A stretch of DNA of 64,000 bases from Stagnimonas sp965279705 (GCA_965279705.1 OZ257257.1:1798001-1862000); one strand, 5' to 3'. Shown: positions 23,765 to 33,816, counted from the first letter of the stretch. Made by a program: numbers and translations. Notes: generated by a model not told the origin, from the sequence alone.

Positions 23765-26700
23765 ATGCAAACGCCAGATCAAAGTAAGGGTTTCAACCTT
23801 TCGCGCTGGGCTATCGAGCACGGCAACTTCACCCGCTTCATCATCGTGCTGCTCATGCTCGCGGGCGTGCTCAGCTATTTGAAGCTCGGGCAGAAAGAAG
23901 ACCCCGATTTCACCTTTCGTGTGATGGTCGTGCGCGCCTACTGGCCGGGCGCAACGGCAGCCGAAATGGCGACGCAGGTGGTCGACCCCATCGAGGCCAA
24001 GCTGCAGGAGACGCCGTGGCTCGACAAGCTGCAGAGCTATGCCAAACCAGGCGAGGCCGCCGTACTGGTGTTCGCGCGCGAAGACACCCCCGCCAAGGAA
24101 ATACAGCAGGTCTGGTACCAGGTGCGCAAGAAGGTCAGCGACATTCGCGGCGCGCTGCCCGGCAACCTCGTCGGGCCGTTCTTCAACGACGAGTTCGGCG
24201 ATACCTACGTGGCGATGTATTCGTTCACGGCAGATGGTTTCAGCTACGGTGAGTTGCGCGATTACGTGGATCAGGCGCGCAGTGGCTATCTGCGCGTGCC
24301 CGGTGTGGAAAAAGTCGAGATTCTCGGCGCGCAGGACGAGAAGATTTTCATCGAGTTCAGCTATCGCAAGTTCGCCCAGCTGGGCATCAGCTTCCAGCAG
24401 TTGCAGGCCGCGTTGGCGGGCTACAACACCATGACGCCGGCCGGCGTGCTCAACACCGAAGATCAAGCGATTTTCGTGCGGGTGGCCGGCCACTACGATT
24501 CGATCAAAGACATCGAAAACACCCGCATCCGCGCGGGTGAGCAGAGCATCCGCATCGGCGATTTCGCCACCGTGACGCGCGGCTACGAAGACCCGCCGCG
24601 CAGCAAGATTCGGCACCAGGGCAAAGAGGCCATCGTGATTGGCGTGGTGATGCGCAACGACGCCAATGTGCTGCACGTCGGCAAGGGGCTGGACCTCGCC
24701 AGCGCACAGCTCAAGAGCGCCTTCCCGGTGGGCATCGAGATCAAGCAGTTCACCAACCAGCCCAAGGTGGTGGATGAGGCCGTCGGCGGCTTCGTGAAGG
24801 CGCTGGTCGAAGCGGTGGTGATCGTGATGGCGGTGAGCTTTCTCTCACTCGGCATGCGCACCGGGTTCGTGGTGGCGCTCACCATTCCGCTGGTGCTGGC
24901 GGTCACCTTTCTCATCATGGAGGCGCTGGGCATCCAGCTACAGAAGATCTCGCTCGGCGCACTCGTGCTCGCACTGGGTTTGCTGGTGGACGACGCAATG
25001 ATTTCGGTGGAGATGATGGCGCGCAAGCTGGAGGAGGGCTACGACAAGATCACCTCGGCGAGCTTTGCCTATACCTCGACGGCCTTCCCCATGCTCACCG
25101 GCACCCTCATCACGGCAGTCGGTTTTCTGCCGGTGGGCATCGCCAAATCCTCGTCGGGTGAGTACGTCACCACCATGTTTCAGGTGATCGGTATCGCGCT
25201 CATGGTGAGCTGGCTGGCCTCGGTCTACGTCACGCCCTACATCGGCTACTGGCTGCTGAAGGAACACAAGGTGCCGGAGGGCCAGCAACACGAGCTGTAC
25301 GACACGCCCAACTACCGCCGTCTGCGCGCGCTCATCCACTGGTGCGTGAAGGCGCGCTGGGCGGTGATCGCGTTCACCGTGGTGCTGTTCACGGCGGGCG
25401 TGATGAGCTTCAAGTTCATCCCCAAACAGTTCTTCCCCGACTCGATCCGTCTCGAATTGCTGGTGGATCTCTGGCTGCCTGAAGGCAGCAGTTATGCGGC
25501 GAGCGAACACATCGTCAAGCGCATGGAGGCGAAGCTCGCCAAGGACGAGGGCGTGGTTGATTACGTGGCCTATGTGGGTGTCGGCAGTCCACGTTTTTTC
25601 CTGCCGCTGGATCAGCAGTTGAACCACACCAACTTTTCGCAGTTCATGGTGGTGTCCAAAAGCCTTGAAGAGCGCGAGCTGTTGAAAGAGCGCATTGCCG
25701 GCTGGCTGAAAGAAGACTTCCCCGAGGTGCGCAGCAAGATCGACCGTCTGCCCAACGGCCCGCCCACGGGCTGGTCGGTGCAGTTCCGCGTGCAGGGGCC
25801 AGACCCGATGGTGGTGCGTCAGCTGACCGAAGAGGTGAAGGCGGTCGTGCGCGCCAATGCTGATACCCACAACGTGCACGACAACTGGCACGAACCGATT
25901 GCGACGATGAACATCGACGCCGACCAGGAAAAGCTGCGTCTGCTCGGCATCACCAGCAACGACGTGCGCGGCGCGGGCAATACGATCTTGAGCGGCACGC
26001 CGATTGGCAACTACCGCGAGCGCACGCGCGACATCCAGATCGTGGCGCGTCAGCCGCTCAACGAGCGTGACAATCTGGGCAGCTTGCAGGATGCCTACAT
26101 GCCGACTCAGCACGGCGTCTCGGTACCGTTTTCGCAGTTCGGCAAGGCCACCCCCAATTTCGAGCCCGGTGTGCTGTGGCGGCGCGACCGTCAGTGGGCG
26201 ATCACGATTCAAGGCGAGGTGACACCGGGTGTGCAGTCGCCGGACGTGGCGATGGCGATTGACGCGCAGTTGGGTGAGATCAAATCACGATTGCCGGTCG
26301 GTTACAGCATCGGCATCGCGGGGCCGCTGGAGGCGAGCAAGATCGCCAACGATTCCATCAACGCCGAGATGCCGAAGATGCTCGTCATCATCCTATTGCT
26401 GCTGATGATCCAATTGCAGCATTTCGGCCGCACGATGCTGGTGTTTCTCACCGCGCCGCTGGGTGTGATTGGTGCGGCGTTCGCACTGCTGTTGACCCAG
26501 ACGCCCTTTGGCTTCGTGGCACTGCTGGGCGTGATCGCGCTGGCCGGCATCATCATGCGTAACTCGGTGATTCTGGTCGATCAGATCGAGCAGGACATCA
26601 AGGAAGGTCACGATCCCTGGACAGCAATTGTCGAATCTGCGGTGCGCCGCGCCAGGCCCATCATGCTGACGGCGGCGGCGGCGATCCTCGCGCTGATCCC

Positions 26701-26851
26701 GCTCTCCCGCAGTGTGTTCTACGGGCCGGCAGCCATCTCGCTGATGGGCGGGTTGTTCATAGCCACTCTGCTGACAATGACTTTCTTGCCTGCGCTGTAT
26801 GCGGCGTGGTTCAAAGTGCGCCCTGCCAATGCCTGGGATCGCCTGAGCTAA
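23765..26851 (+). CDS. RND efflux transporter permease (AcrB family)
   Basis: This 1028-residue inner-membrane pump has the twelve-helix, two-fold repeated RND architecture. The first helix is near residues 20-37 and a large periplasmic loop follows. Helix 4 contains LALGLLVDDAMISVEMMA, where the Asp pair at about 409/410 matches the proton-relay residues of AcrB. The second half ends with GVIALAGIIMRNSVILVDQIEQD. It uses the proton gradient to expel substrates, probably hydrophobic drugs or solvents, but specificity is not readable. Its stop overlaps the convergent downstream gene by four bases. Confidence 0.93.
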   Translation: MQTPDQSKGFNLSRWAIEHGNFTRFIIVLLMLAGVLSYLKLGQKEDPDFTFRVMVVRAYWPGATAAEMATQVVDPIEAKLQETPWLDKLQSYAKPGEAAVLVFAREDTPAKEIQQVWYQVRKKVSDIRGALPGNLVGPFFNDEFGDTYVAMYSFTADGFSYGELRDYVDQARSGYLRVPGVEKVEILGAQDEKIFIEFSYRKFAQLGISFQQLQAALAGYNTMTPAGVLNTEDQAIFVRVAGHYDSIKDIENTRIRAGEQSIRIGDFATVTRGYEDPPRSKIRHQGKEAIVIGVVMRNDANVLHVGKGLDLASAQLKSAFPVGIEIKQFTNQPKVVDEAVGGFVKALVEAVVIVMAVSFLSLGMRTGFVVALTIPLVLAVTFLIMEALGIQLQKISLGALVLALGLLVDDAMISVEMMARKLEEGYDKITSASFAYTSTAFPMLTGTLITAVGFLPVGIAKSSSGEYVTTMFQVIGIALMVSWLASVYVTPYIGYWLLKEHKVPEGQQHELYDTPNYRRLRALIHWCVKARWAVIAFTVVLFTAGVMSFKFIPKQFFPDSIRLELLVDLWLPEGSSYAASEHIVKRMEAKLAKDEGVVDYVAYVGVGSPRFFLPLDQQLNHTNFSQFMVVSKSLEERELLKERIAGWLKEDFPEVRSKIDRLPNGPPTGWSVQFRVQGPDPMVVRQLTEEVKAVVRANADTHNVHDNWHEPIATMNIDADQEKLRLLGITSNDVRGAGNTILSGTPIGNYRERTRDIQIVARQPLNERDNLGSLQDAYMPTQHGVSVPFSQFGKATPNFEPGVLWRRDRQWAITIQGEVTPGVQSPDVAMAIDAQLGEIKSRLPVGYSIGIAGPLEASKIANDSINAEMPKMLVIILLLLMIQLQHFGRTMLVFLTAPLGVIGAAFALLLTQTPFGFVALLGVIALAGIIMRNSVILVDQIEQDIKEGHDPWTAIVESAVRRARPIMLTAAAAILALIPLSRSVFYGPAAISLMGGLFIATLLTMTFLPALYAAWFKVRPANAWDRLS

Positions 26852-28272
26852 CCCGACTGAAGGGGCTGGGCCAAAATCCACAACCCCGCCACGGTAAACG
26901 CCATCATCAGCGCCAGCATGGGTAGCTGGCTGATGAGGGCGGCGCGGCGGGTGCCGAACAGACGCAGTGCTTCGACGTGCGCGAGGGCGACGCTGGCCAC
27001 ATGGCCGAGCAGGATCAAACCCACCTGGCTGTGCCAGACCCAGGCCATGTCGGGCAGCAGCGGTCGACCCAGCCGGGCGGTGCCGAACAGATTCCAGCCA
27101 CGGCCGAGCGGGTCGGATAGCAGAGATATCGCCGCCGGACCTTGCGTCAGCAGCAGCGTGAAGTAGTGGGTGAAGTGGTAGACGAAGGCGATCGGCAGCA
27201 GGCTGAAGGCAAAGCGCAGCGCCAATGTACGCAGCGGTATCGGGCTGCGCACCAACACTTTGGCGAGCGCGAGGCAGGTCAGGTAAGCCGCCAGATACAG
27301 CAGCGGCGACAGCAGCAGGCTGAGCGATTCAAAGGCCAGATGGATGCGGCGTAATTTCAGGTAGGCCTCGGTGGGGTGGTGCCCGGCCAGCGCGCGCAAG
27401 CCCGCGAGTGGTTCACTCCAGAACACCTGAAACCACGGCACCGTTGCATGCAGGCCATCGAAGGCGGTGGAGGAGAGCATGAACAGCACGAAAATCAGCA
27501 GACTCGGGTGCTCGGCGCGGGCCTGTAGCAAGCCGGTGAAGGGCAGGCGCCAACGCAGCGCGCCGCCATTGGTATGCAGCGGTGCCATCAGCGCGAGCAA
27601 GCGTAGAAATACCGAGAAGAACTCACCGCGGCGAAACCAGTCCCGCATGCCAAACAGCCACACGCCGCCGAGGTTGATGACGGTGTAGGCGATGAGCCAG
27701 AGCGATAGCGTGTGCGGGTTGGTGCGCCCGAACAGCTCGACCCAGATGAATCCTGCATACAGCGCCAGTGCGGGCCAATACGCCAGCCCCGCTGGATAGC
27801 GCCAGCGGCCCTGCGTGAATTGCGGCAATGCCCGCGCCACAACCGTTGCGAGCGCGGCCCAAGGATTGACGTGCGCATACAGATCACCGACCAACACGGT
27901 GACATAGGCAAAGCCGAGCACAAACACGATCCAGAACCAGGTCATGTTGATGTTGCGGTATGAATCGCCATTGCCCAGCAAGCCGCTGGCGATGCACAGC
28001 AGCAGCAACAGCACGGCGGCGAGACGTAGCAGGGGCAGCAGACTGCTTGCGGCTTGCGTCCAGCGCAGCGACACCGCGCGCTCCGGCCGAAGGTGCCGCG
28101 ATGGTGGTGTGTTGAGAAACCAGCCGATCAGCAGAAACGAGAGCAGCAAAGCCGCCGCCGCCGCCCAGGCATAAAGCCAGAGCGGCACCGGCAGGTTATA
28201 GCTGCGGCCAAAAGAATGTGCCTCGGCCCAGCCCGGCAAACATAAGGCTGCGAGCAGCAGCAAGGGCCGCAT
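26848..28272 (-). CDS. polytopic membrane protein of uncertain function
   Basis: This 474-residue protein has a signal peptide (MRPLLLLAALCLPGWAEA) and then AHSFGRSYNLPVPLW. Roughly ten or more hydrophobic helices follow. Proteins with this AHSFG...LPVPLW start are, as I recall, sometimes labelled fenitrothion-hydrolase-like in genomes, but I see no hydrolase motif and would not assign that activity. The gene follows the LVIVD-repeat protein by 15 bases, so the two probably form an operon. Its stop overlaps the RND pump stop by four bases, tail to tail. Confidence 0.7.
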   Translation of the reverse strand: MRPLLLLAALCLPGWAEAHSFGRSYNLPVPLWLYAWAAAAALLLSFLLIGWFLNTPPSRHLRPERAVSLRWTQAASSLLPLLRLAAVLLLLLCIASGLLGNGDSYRNINMTWFWIVFVLGFAYVTVLVGDLYAHVNPWAALATVVARALPQFTQGRWRYPAGLAYWPALALYAGFIWVELFGRTNPHTLSLWLIAYTVINLGGVWLFGMRDWFRRGEFFSVFLRLLALMAPLHTNGGALRWRLPFTGLLQARAEHPSLLIFVLFMLSSTAFDGLHATVPWFQVFWSEPLAGLRALAGHHPTEAYLKLRRIHLAFESLSLLLSPLLYLAAYLTCLALAKVLVRSPIPLRTLALRFAFSLLPIAFVYHFTHYFTLLLTQGPAAISLLSDPLGRGWNLFGTARLGRPLLPDMAWVWHSQVGLILLGHVASVALAHVEALRLFGTRRAALISQLPMLALMMAFTVAGLWILAQPLQSG

Positions 28273-28287
28273 GCTTACGACCTGCCG

Positions 28288-29754
28288 TTACTTCCACATG
28301 TCGTTGGTAACGCGCACCACGAAGAAGCCGTTGTAGCCATCGCTATACCAAATCTCTTTGCGCTCGGGCACGAAGCTGGGGCTCGACATGGCCCAGTTGC
28401 TCGACTCCAGAATGCTGGCGTTGATACGCGGACGCACCGGCGCATTGAAGTAGGCGACTTCTTTCGGGTTGGCCGGGTCGCGAATATCGAAGATGCGCAG
28501 GCCAGAGATGATCATGCTGCACGCCACGATGGTGGGGTCTACCCGCGTCGGCACGTTGCAGTAGTGACCGGCATAGCCCTGCACGGGGTTCTGTGCACCG
28601 GGATCATCCGCAATCAAGGCGCGGTTTTCGGGCTGATGCACTTCGAGGCGCATGTCCGAAATCACCTTGGGCTTGGTCTCGTCCGAGATGTCGATGATGC
28701 GCGCTGCACCGACCCTGATGCCGTGGATCGTGACGTTGCCGCTCGCATCCGTGGAGTATTCGTCGATATCCACCACGTAGGGTTTGCCCTTGATGGTGAT
28801 GGGGATGGAGTTTTGCGGGATGGTCTGCGAAGCCCAACCCACACGACCGATCACCGGCAGTTGCGGGTTGGGCAGGCGCGCCTTCACCTGCGAGGTGTCG
28901 ACGATCACCAGCCCGGCGTCTGGACCGGCACCGGCCGCGAGGTAGGCGCGAGTGCCATCCGGGTTCAGCGAAAGACCGTGCGACTTGATGTTGGCCAGCG
29001 TCAGCAGCACCGGCAGTGTGAGATTGCTGATGTCCACGGCCGCGATCGTCTGCGTGCTGAGTGAGCTGGCGTAGAAGGTCATGCCGTCGGCGGTAATACC
29101 GCTCTCGTGCCCGAAGATGCCGACCGGTAGCGAGGCTTTGAGCACCGGTGCGCGGCAGTCGCCCGAGATGTCGTAGAGATCAACCACGCCTGGCCCGAAG
29201 GCGGGGTTGCCGAGCACTGCCGCCAGCACGCCGCGTTCCTGGCTCACCACCAGTGACTCATGTGGCGAGAGCATTGCAGGCGTCATCAGCCGCGTGAGCA
29301 GCTTGGGCTTGGTGGGGTCGCTCATATCCATCACGTTGACGCCAGATTCGCCATCCACGATGTTGGTGGGGAACAGCAGCGTGGTGTCGTAATAGGCGCA
29401 GTCGTGGCCTGCCTTGTCGACATAGCGTTCGACCTTGAAACCGCCGACGGTACCGACGTTGGTCGCGGTGGTGTACGAGCCGACCATCTCGGTGTTGCAG
29501 GTGTAGCCCATCGCAGCGCGGCCACTGTCTACCTCGGCGCGCGGTACGCGGCCCTGCATACCGGTTTCGGGTCGTGAGCCAGGGCCACAGATGGCCTTGG
29601 GCGTGGCAGCGAGCACCGGCGGATTCTGCGTCGGTGGGGGCGCTACCGCACTGCTGCTGCCGATCGGGCTGTCGCCGCCACAGCCGGGGGCCGATAGCAT
29701 CGTCAAGACCATCAATGCCGGCCCCGTAAGTGCCAGTGCGCGCTGCATTTTCAT
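28288..29754 (-). CDS. LVIVD-repeat (beta-propeller) exported protein
   Basis: This 488-residue protein has an N-terminal signal region ending in LSAPGC, a possible but non-canonical lipobox with Pro before Gly. LVIVD-type repeats follow, such as VNVMDMSDPTKPKLL, GLVIVDTSQVK and LRIFDIRDPANPKEV, which form propeller blades. The start at 29754 has a GGAGAG ribosome site; an in-frame start 90 bases upstream is less likely. The function is unknown. LVIVD proteins are surface or periplasmic propellers. It precedes the polytopic membrane protein in the same operon. Confidence 0.8.
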   Translation of the reverse strand: MKMQRALALTGPALMVLTMLSAPGCGGDSPIGSSSAVAPPPTQNPPVLAATPKAICGPGSRPETGMQGRVPRAEVDSGRAAMGYTCNTEMVGSYTTATNVGTVGGFKVERYVDKAGHDCAYYDTTLLFPTNIVDGESGVNVMDMSDPTKPKLLTRLMTPAMLSPHESLVVSQERGVLAAVLGNPAFGPGVVDLYDISGDCRAPVLKASLPVGIFGHESGITADGMTFYASSLSTQTIAAVDISNLTLPVLLTLANIKSHGLSLNPDGTRAYLAAGAGPDAGLVIVDTSQVKARLPNPQLPVIGRVGWASQTIPQNSIPITIKGKPYVVDIDEYSTDASGNVTIHGIRVGAARIIDISDETKPKVISDMRLEVHQPENRALIADDPGAQNPVQGYAGHYCNVPTRVDPTIVACSMIISGLRIFDIRDPANPKEVAYFNAPVRPRINASILESSNWAMSSPSFVPERKEIWYSDGYNGFFVVRVTNDMWK

Positions 29755-29946
29755 ACCGCTCTCCTCACAACATCGTGTTTTTTTATATGCAAGATTATTC
29801 AGTATTCGGGCGGCGCTGCGCAGCCTGAAGGCATTTTTTGCCACTGCCGACCATGGCCAAGGTCGCGCCTTCCAGCTGGCTTAGGGCCTGCCCAGCCGAT
29901 AAACTCTCGCGTTCTGAACGCCCACCGCTCCCTCACGAGGTTTCCC

Positions 29947-30957
29947 TTGAACGAAAAAGTCCTGAACGATATTGCCCTTGCGATGGTTGCCAAAGGCAAA
30001 GGCCTGCTCGCTGCCGATGAATCCACTGGCACCATCAAGAAGCGCTTCGACAAGATCAACGTCGAGAACACCGAGCCGAATCGTCAGGCCTACCGCGACA
30101 TGCTGTTCACCACGCCCGGCTTCGAGCAGCACACCTCGGGCATCATTCTATTTGAAGAGACGCTGTTCCAAAAATCACTCGCAGGTCCGACGTTTGCCGA
30201 GCTGCTGGCCTCGAAAGGCGTGATCCCGGGCATCAAGGTCGACAAAGGCGCGCAGCCTCTGGCAGGCGGCGGTCTGGAAGAAACAATCACTGAAGGTCTT
30301 GATGGTCTGCGCGAGCGTCTGGCCAAGTACCACGCTGCAGGTGCACGTTTTGCCAAATGGCGCGCGGTCATCGCCATCAACGACGAAGCGCCGAGCGACT
30401 ACGCCATTCACGTCAACGCCCATGCGTTGGCGCGCTATGCCGTCCTCTGTCAGGAAGCCGGCATCGTGCCGATCGTGGAGCCCGAGGTGCTGATGGACGG
30501 CGACCATTCGATCGAAGTCTGCGAAGAAGTGACCGACGTCGTGCTCGATGCTGTGTTCGGCGAGTTGGGTGCCCAGGGCGTGCTGCTCGAAGGCATGATC
30601 CTCAAGCCCAACATGGTGGTGCCGGGCGCTTTGTGCGATGAGCAGAACAGCGTTGAAGAGGTGGCCGCTGCCACGCTGCGCGTGCTCAAGCGCCGCGTGC
30701 CGATCGCCGTGCCCGGCATCGCCTTCCTCTCCGGTGGCCAGAGTGACGTGCTCGCCACTGCGCATCTCGATGCGATGAACAAGCTCGGCGGCTTCACCTG
30801 GGGCCTCACCTTCAGCTATGGCCGCGCTCTGCAAGCCGCAGCGCTCAAAGCCTGGGGCGGTAGCAATGTCGAAGCCGGCAAGGCTGCACATCTGCACCGC
30901 GCCAAGATGAATGGTCTGGCGGCGATGGGTCAGTGGAGCGAGTCGCTGGAGAAGTAG
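29947..30957 (+). CDS. Class I fructose-bisphosphate aldolase
   Basis: This 336-residue Schiff-base aldolase cleaves fructose 1,6-bisphosphate into two triose phosphates. The active-site Lys lies near residue 220 in MILKPNMVVPG. The family start KGLLAADESTGTIKKRF and the C-terminal LTFSYGRALQAAALKAWGG are clear. It starts at a TTG with an AGG ribosome site. Class I rather than class II aldolase fits a Xanthomonas-like genome. A 15-base-pair hairpin follows and should terminate transcription. Confidence 0.94.
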   Translation: MNEKVLNDIALAMVAKGKGLLAADESTGTIKKRFDKINVENTEPNRQAYRDMLFTTPGFEQHTSGIILFEETLFQKSLAGPTFAELLASKGVIPGIKVDKGAQPLAGGGLEETITEGLDGLRERLAKYHAAGARFAKWRAVIAINDEAPSDYAIHVNAHALARYAVLCQEAGIVPIVEPEVLMDGDHSIEVCEEVTDVVLDAVFGELGAQGVLLEGMILKPNMVVPGALCDEQNSVEEVAAATLRVLKRRVPIAVPGIAFLSGGQSDVLATAHLDAMNKLGGFTWGLTFSYGRALQAAALKAWGGSNVEAGKAAHLHRAKMNGLAAMGQWSESLEK

Positions 30958-30987
30958 TTTTCATCTCCACCTGATGACCTCTCAGGT

Positions 30988-31022
30988 AAAGCCCGCTGGC
31001 GCACAAAGCGCCAGCGGGCTTT
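30988..31022 (+). terminator. rho-independent terminator after aldolase
   Basis: AAAGCCCGCTGGCGC pairs perfectly with GCGCCAGCGGGCTTT across the loop ACAAA, giving a 15-base-pair stem. The sequence TTTATGTTGTGT follows. It ends the aldolase transcript 31 bases after the stop. Confidence 0.9.
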
Positions 31023-31057
31023 ATGTTGTGTGTCTCTGAGAAATAGCTGAGGCGCAC

Positions 31058-31441
31058 ATGAAAAACTTCTGGTTTCTGCTTGGCTTTGGCTTCATCTCGA
31101 CGCATGAGCTGGATGCGGTCATGCAGCACGAATGGCGCCTGCTCTACATCTTGCGTAGCCTTGCCGAACCACTGGCACAGCAGGCCTTCATCAGCGTGCA
31201 TGTGCCGCTATTCGCTTTGCTGGTCTGGCTCACGCACCACCCGCAGCAGCGCTGGCGCGATGGCTCTCGCTTGGCGCTGATGGGCTTTCTCATAATCCAC
31301 GTCGGCCTGCACCTACGGCTATCCGGACATGCGCTCTACACCTTTCACTCGCCGCTCTCCAAGATACTGATCTTCGGTGGTGGCGTCTGCGGCCTGCTGT
31401 ATCTGCTGACAGTTGCACGCCAGCGCTGGGGCAGGGCTTAG
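31058..31441 (+). CDS. small membrane protein (DUF6713-like)
   Basis: This 127-residue protein has about four hydrophobic helices. It begins MKNFWFLLGFGFISTHELDA followed by HEWRLL, a pattern I associate with the DUF6713 family of uncharacterised membrane proteins. A GAGG ribosome site precedes it. No function is known. The SDR gene follows after 33 bases and may share the transcript. Confidence 0.7.
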   Translation: MKNFWFLLGFGFISTHELDAVMQHEWRLLYILRSLAEPLAQQAFISVHVPLFALLVWLTHHPQQRWRDGSRLALMGFLIIHVGLHLRLSGHALYTFHSPLSKILIFGGGVCGLLYLLTVARQRWGRA

Positions 31442-31474
31442 ACTTATCGGCCTACCTCGCCAGACAACAGCAAC

Positions 31475-32266
31475 ATGACGCAGCTCAAAGACAAAGTGGT
31501 GTGGATCACCGGCGCCAGCAGCGGCATCGGCGAGGCACTTGCGGTCGCCGCCTCTGCGGCAGGTGCCAAGCTGGTGCTCAGCGCGCGGCGGGAAACCGAA
31601 TTGCAGCGGGTGAAAAATGCCTGTGCCCATCCCGAGAAAGTGGCGGTGCTGGTGCTTGACCTCACCGATTTCGATGCAGATGCTGCCGCGCTCAAAGCCG
31701 TTGTCTTCTTCGGCCCGATCGATGTGTTGGTCAATAACGCCGGTATCAGCCAGCGCAGCACCGTGCTGCAAACCGAGATGAGCGTGTACCGGCGCATCTT
31801 CGAGCTGGATTTTTTTGCCTGCGTGGCGCTCACCAAGGCCCTGCTACCGGCGATGGTGGCCCGCAAGGCAGGCCACATCGTCACCATCTCCAGCGTCGTT
31901 GGCTATGTTGGCACGCCCCTGCGTTCGGGTTATGCGGCGGCCAAGCATGCGCTGCATGGCTTTTACGATGCGCTGCGGGCCGAGGTCTGGCGAGACGGTG
32001 TGAAAGTCACGCTGATCTGCCCCGGTTTCATCAAGACCAATGTCTCGCTCAACGCCATCACCGGCGACGGCGGCAAACATGGTCTGATGGACTCGGGCCA
32101 GCTGACCGGTATGGATGCCGCCGAATGCGCGCGGCAAATCTGGGCGGCTGTTACAGCCGGGCGTGAAGAGGTACTGATCGGTGCCAAGGAGGCACTGTTC
32201 GTGCGCATCAAGCGACATTTTCCCGGCGTGATGAGCTATGCCATCAAGCGCGCCAAGGTGACCTAG
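31475..32266 (+). CDS. short-chain dehydrogenase/reductase
   Basis: This 263-residue Rossmann-fold oxidoreductase has TGASSGIGEAL at residues 9-19 for NAD(P) binding, the NNAG motif, catalytic Ser in ISSVVGYVG, and the Tyr-Lys pair at about 153 and 157 in YAAAK. It resembles the DHRS7-like branch, but the substrate is unknown. Its 3' end overlaps the convergent M48 protease gene by four bases. Confidence 0.88.
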   Translation: MTQLKDKVVWITGASSGIGEALAVAASAAGAKLVLSARRETELQRVKNACAHPEKVAVLVLDLTDFDADAAALKAVVFFGPIDVLVNNAGISQRSTVLQTEMSVYRRIFELDFFACVALTKALLPAMVARKAGHIVTISSVVGYVGTPLRSGYAAAKHALHGFYDALRAEVWRDGVKVTLICPGFIKTNVSLNAITGDGGKHGLMDSGQLTGMDAAECARQIWAAVTAGREEVLIGAKEALFVRIKRHFPGVMSYAIKRAKVT

Positions 32267-33816
32267 TGCGTGAAGCCGAGGCGACGCTGGTCGCGTGCGA
32301 GGTCTGACAGCACTTGCCGGGGGATGCGTGCAATCAGTTGCTCGCGTTGCGATTGCAGACGTTGGCGCTCCTGCCCTGAAAGAGTGGAGAGTCTGAGCCC
32401 GGCGTCCACCTGGGTGAGCGCGGCGCGCAAGTCGCCGCGTGCCAGCTCGTAGTTAGACATCTCGAATTGTGCGTCACCGACGTTTTTCAGCTGACGGCTG
32501 GCTTCTGAGAGAAGCTGGTGTTGCTCAGGCAGTGCGCCATGGGCAGGGTCGAAGGCCAGCAACATCTGTCTCGCTTCAAGAGGTTTGCCGACTTCGAGCA
32601 GTGCGCGGGCATTCAAAATGACCGCCGGCGCCGAGCGTGGATTGAGACGGGTGGTTTTATCGAACAACGCTAGGGCTTCTTCTTTTTTGCCAGTGGCCAG
32701 CAGCAGTTGTGCCTGCAACAGATTGATGTTGGTTTGACGGGGCAGGGCAGCCAAGGCGGGTGCCAGCGCGTCGATCGCTGCACTTGCGCGGCCAGAGTTG
32801 AACAGTGCCAGGGCATAGCCATACTGCGTGGCCGCCGATTTATCGCCCGCCCGTTGACGCATGCCCATTTCTTCCACGGCCGCGGTCGGCGTATTGGCCA
32901 TCAGCACGATGGTGCGCGCTTTCATCAGCGCGAATTCGGGATTGGGTTTGAGCGTGACCTTCGGCATTTGCGCCGCGCGCGCGCGCGCCTCTGAAATGCG
33001 AGTGGTATTGACCGGGTGCGTGCGCAGGATTTCCGGCATCTGCGAGCCATAGAGCCGCGATTGCTGCTCCAGCTTGCTGAAGAAAGTGGCCATACCCTCG
33101 GGGTCGTAACCGGCTTCCGACATGGTGCGGATGCCAATCGAGTCGGCTTCACTCTCGTGCGCGCGGGTGTAGTTGACCTCGCGCTGATAATTCACCGACT
33201 GCCCAACCGCCAGGGCGCCGATGATGACGTCCGGATTGGCCGACCCGGCGATGATCGCTGCCAGCATGGCGGCATAGGTGGCGAGATTCGCCGTGCGGGT
33301 GTCGTTGCTGGTGCGCGCCAGATGGCGCTGGGTGACGTGCGCCTGTTCATGGCCGATGACCCCGGCCAATTCGCTTTCGTTGTCGGCATACAGCATCAGA
33401 CCAGCATTGATGCCGATCACTCCGCCCGGCACGGCAAAGGCATTGATGCGGGGATCGGCGATGACGAAAAAGCGGAAATTGGGTGGGTTGCTAGAACCCT
33501 TGGCGGCCAAGCGCCAGCCCATCGACGCGATGTAGTCAGAGAGCTCGACATCATCGACTTCATAGTTGCCCCGATACAGCTCGCTGGCTACTTCGTCGCC
33601 AATCTTGGTCTCCTGCATGGGCGATAGCGAGATATCCGCAGGCTCGCCCATTTCGGGTAGATCCAGCGAGTTGACGCCACTCGATGATTGCGCGCTGACA
33701 GTCGTGGCCACGGTGAGCAATGCCATCAACAGTGTGGATAGGCAGAGGGAGCGGCAAGAGCGATTGATAGGTTGCACGGAGGGCACTGAATGGCGTTCGA
33801 GAAAGTTGCAGAGCAC
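32263..33816 (-). CDS. BepA-like M48 metalloprotease with TPR domain
   Basis: This 517-residue periplasmic protease resembles BepA/YfgC, which helps assemble or degrade outer-membrane proteins such as LptD. The signal region LCLSTLLMALLTVATTVSA precedes the mature protein. The zinc motif HEQAH (HExxH) lies near residue 155, with NYTRAHESEADSIG carrying the third ligand. The C-terminal half (from about residue 320) forms TPR helices, including NINLLQAQLLLATGKKEEAL. The n-region is long, so a later start is possible. Confidence 0.88.
   Translation of the reverse strand: MLCNFLERHSVPSVQPINRSCRSLCLSTLLMALLTVATTVSAQSSSGVNSLDLPEMGEPADISLSPMQETKIGDEVASELYRGNYEVDDVELSDYIASMGWRLAAKGSSNPPNFRFFVIADPRINAFAVPGGVIGINAGLMLYADNESELAGVIGHEQAHVTQRHLARTSNDTRTANLATYAAMLAAIIAGSANPDVIIGALAVGQSVNYQREVNYTRAHESEADSIGIRTMSEAGYDPEGMATFFSKLEQQSRLYGSQMPEILRTHPVNTTRISEARARAAQMPKVTLKPNPEFALMKARTIVLMANTPTAAVEEMGMRQRAGDKSAATQYGYALALFNSGRASAAIDALAPALAALPRQTNINLLQAQLLLATGKKEEALALFDKTTRLNPRSAPAVILNARALLEVGKPLEARQMLLAFDPAHGALPEQHQLLSEASRQLKNVGDAQFEMSNYELARGDLRAALTQVDAGLRLSTLSGQERQRLQSQREQLIARIPRQVLSDLARDQRRLGFTH

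Noticed and set aside
24938..26212. 424-codon minus-strand open frame opposite the RND pump
   Set aside because: It is an antisense shadow of the conserved pump sequence and has no independent features.
28201..28272. Assignment of the membrane protein as fenitrothion hydrolase
   Set aside because: The name is attached to similar-looking proteins, but no hydrolase motif is visible, so only a membrane-protein call is supported.
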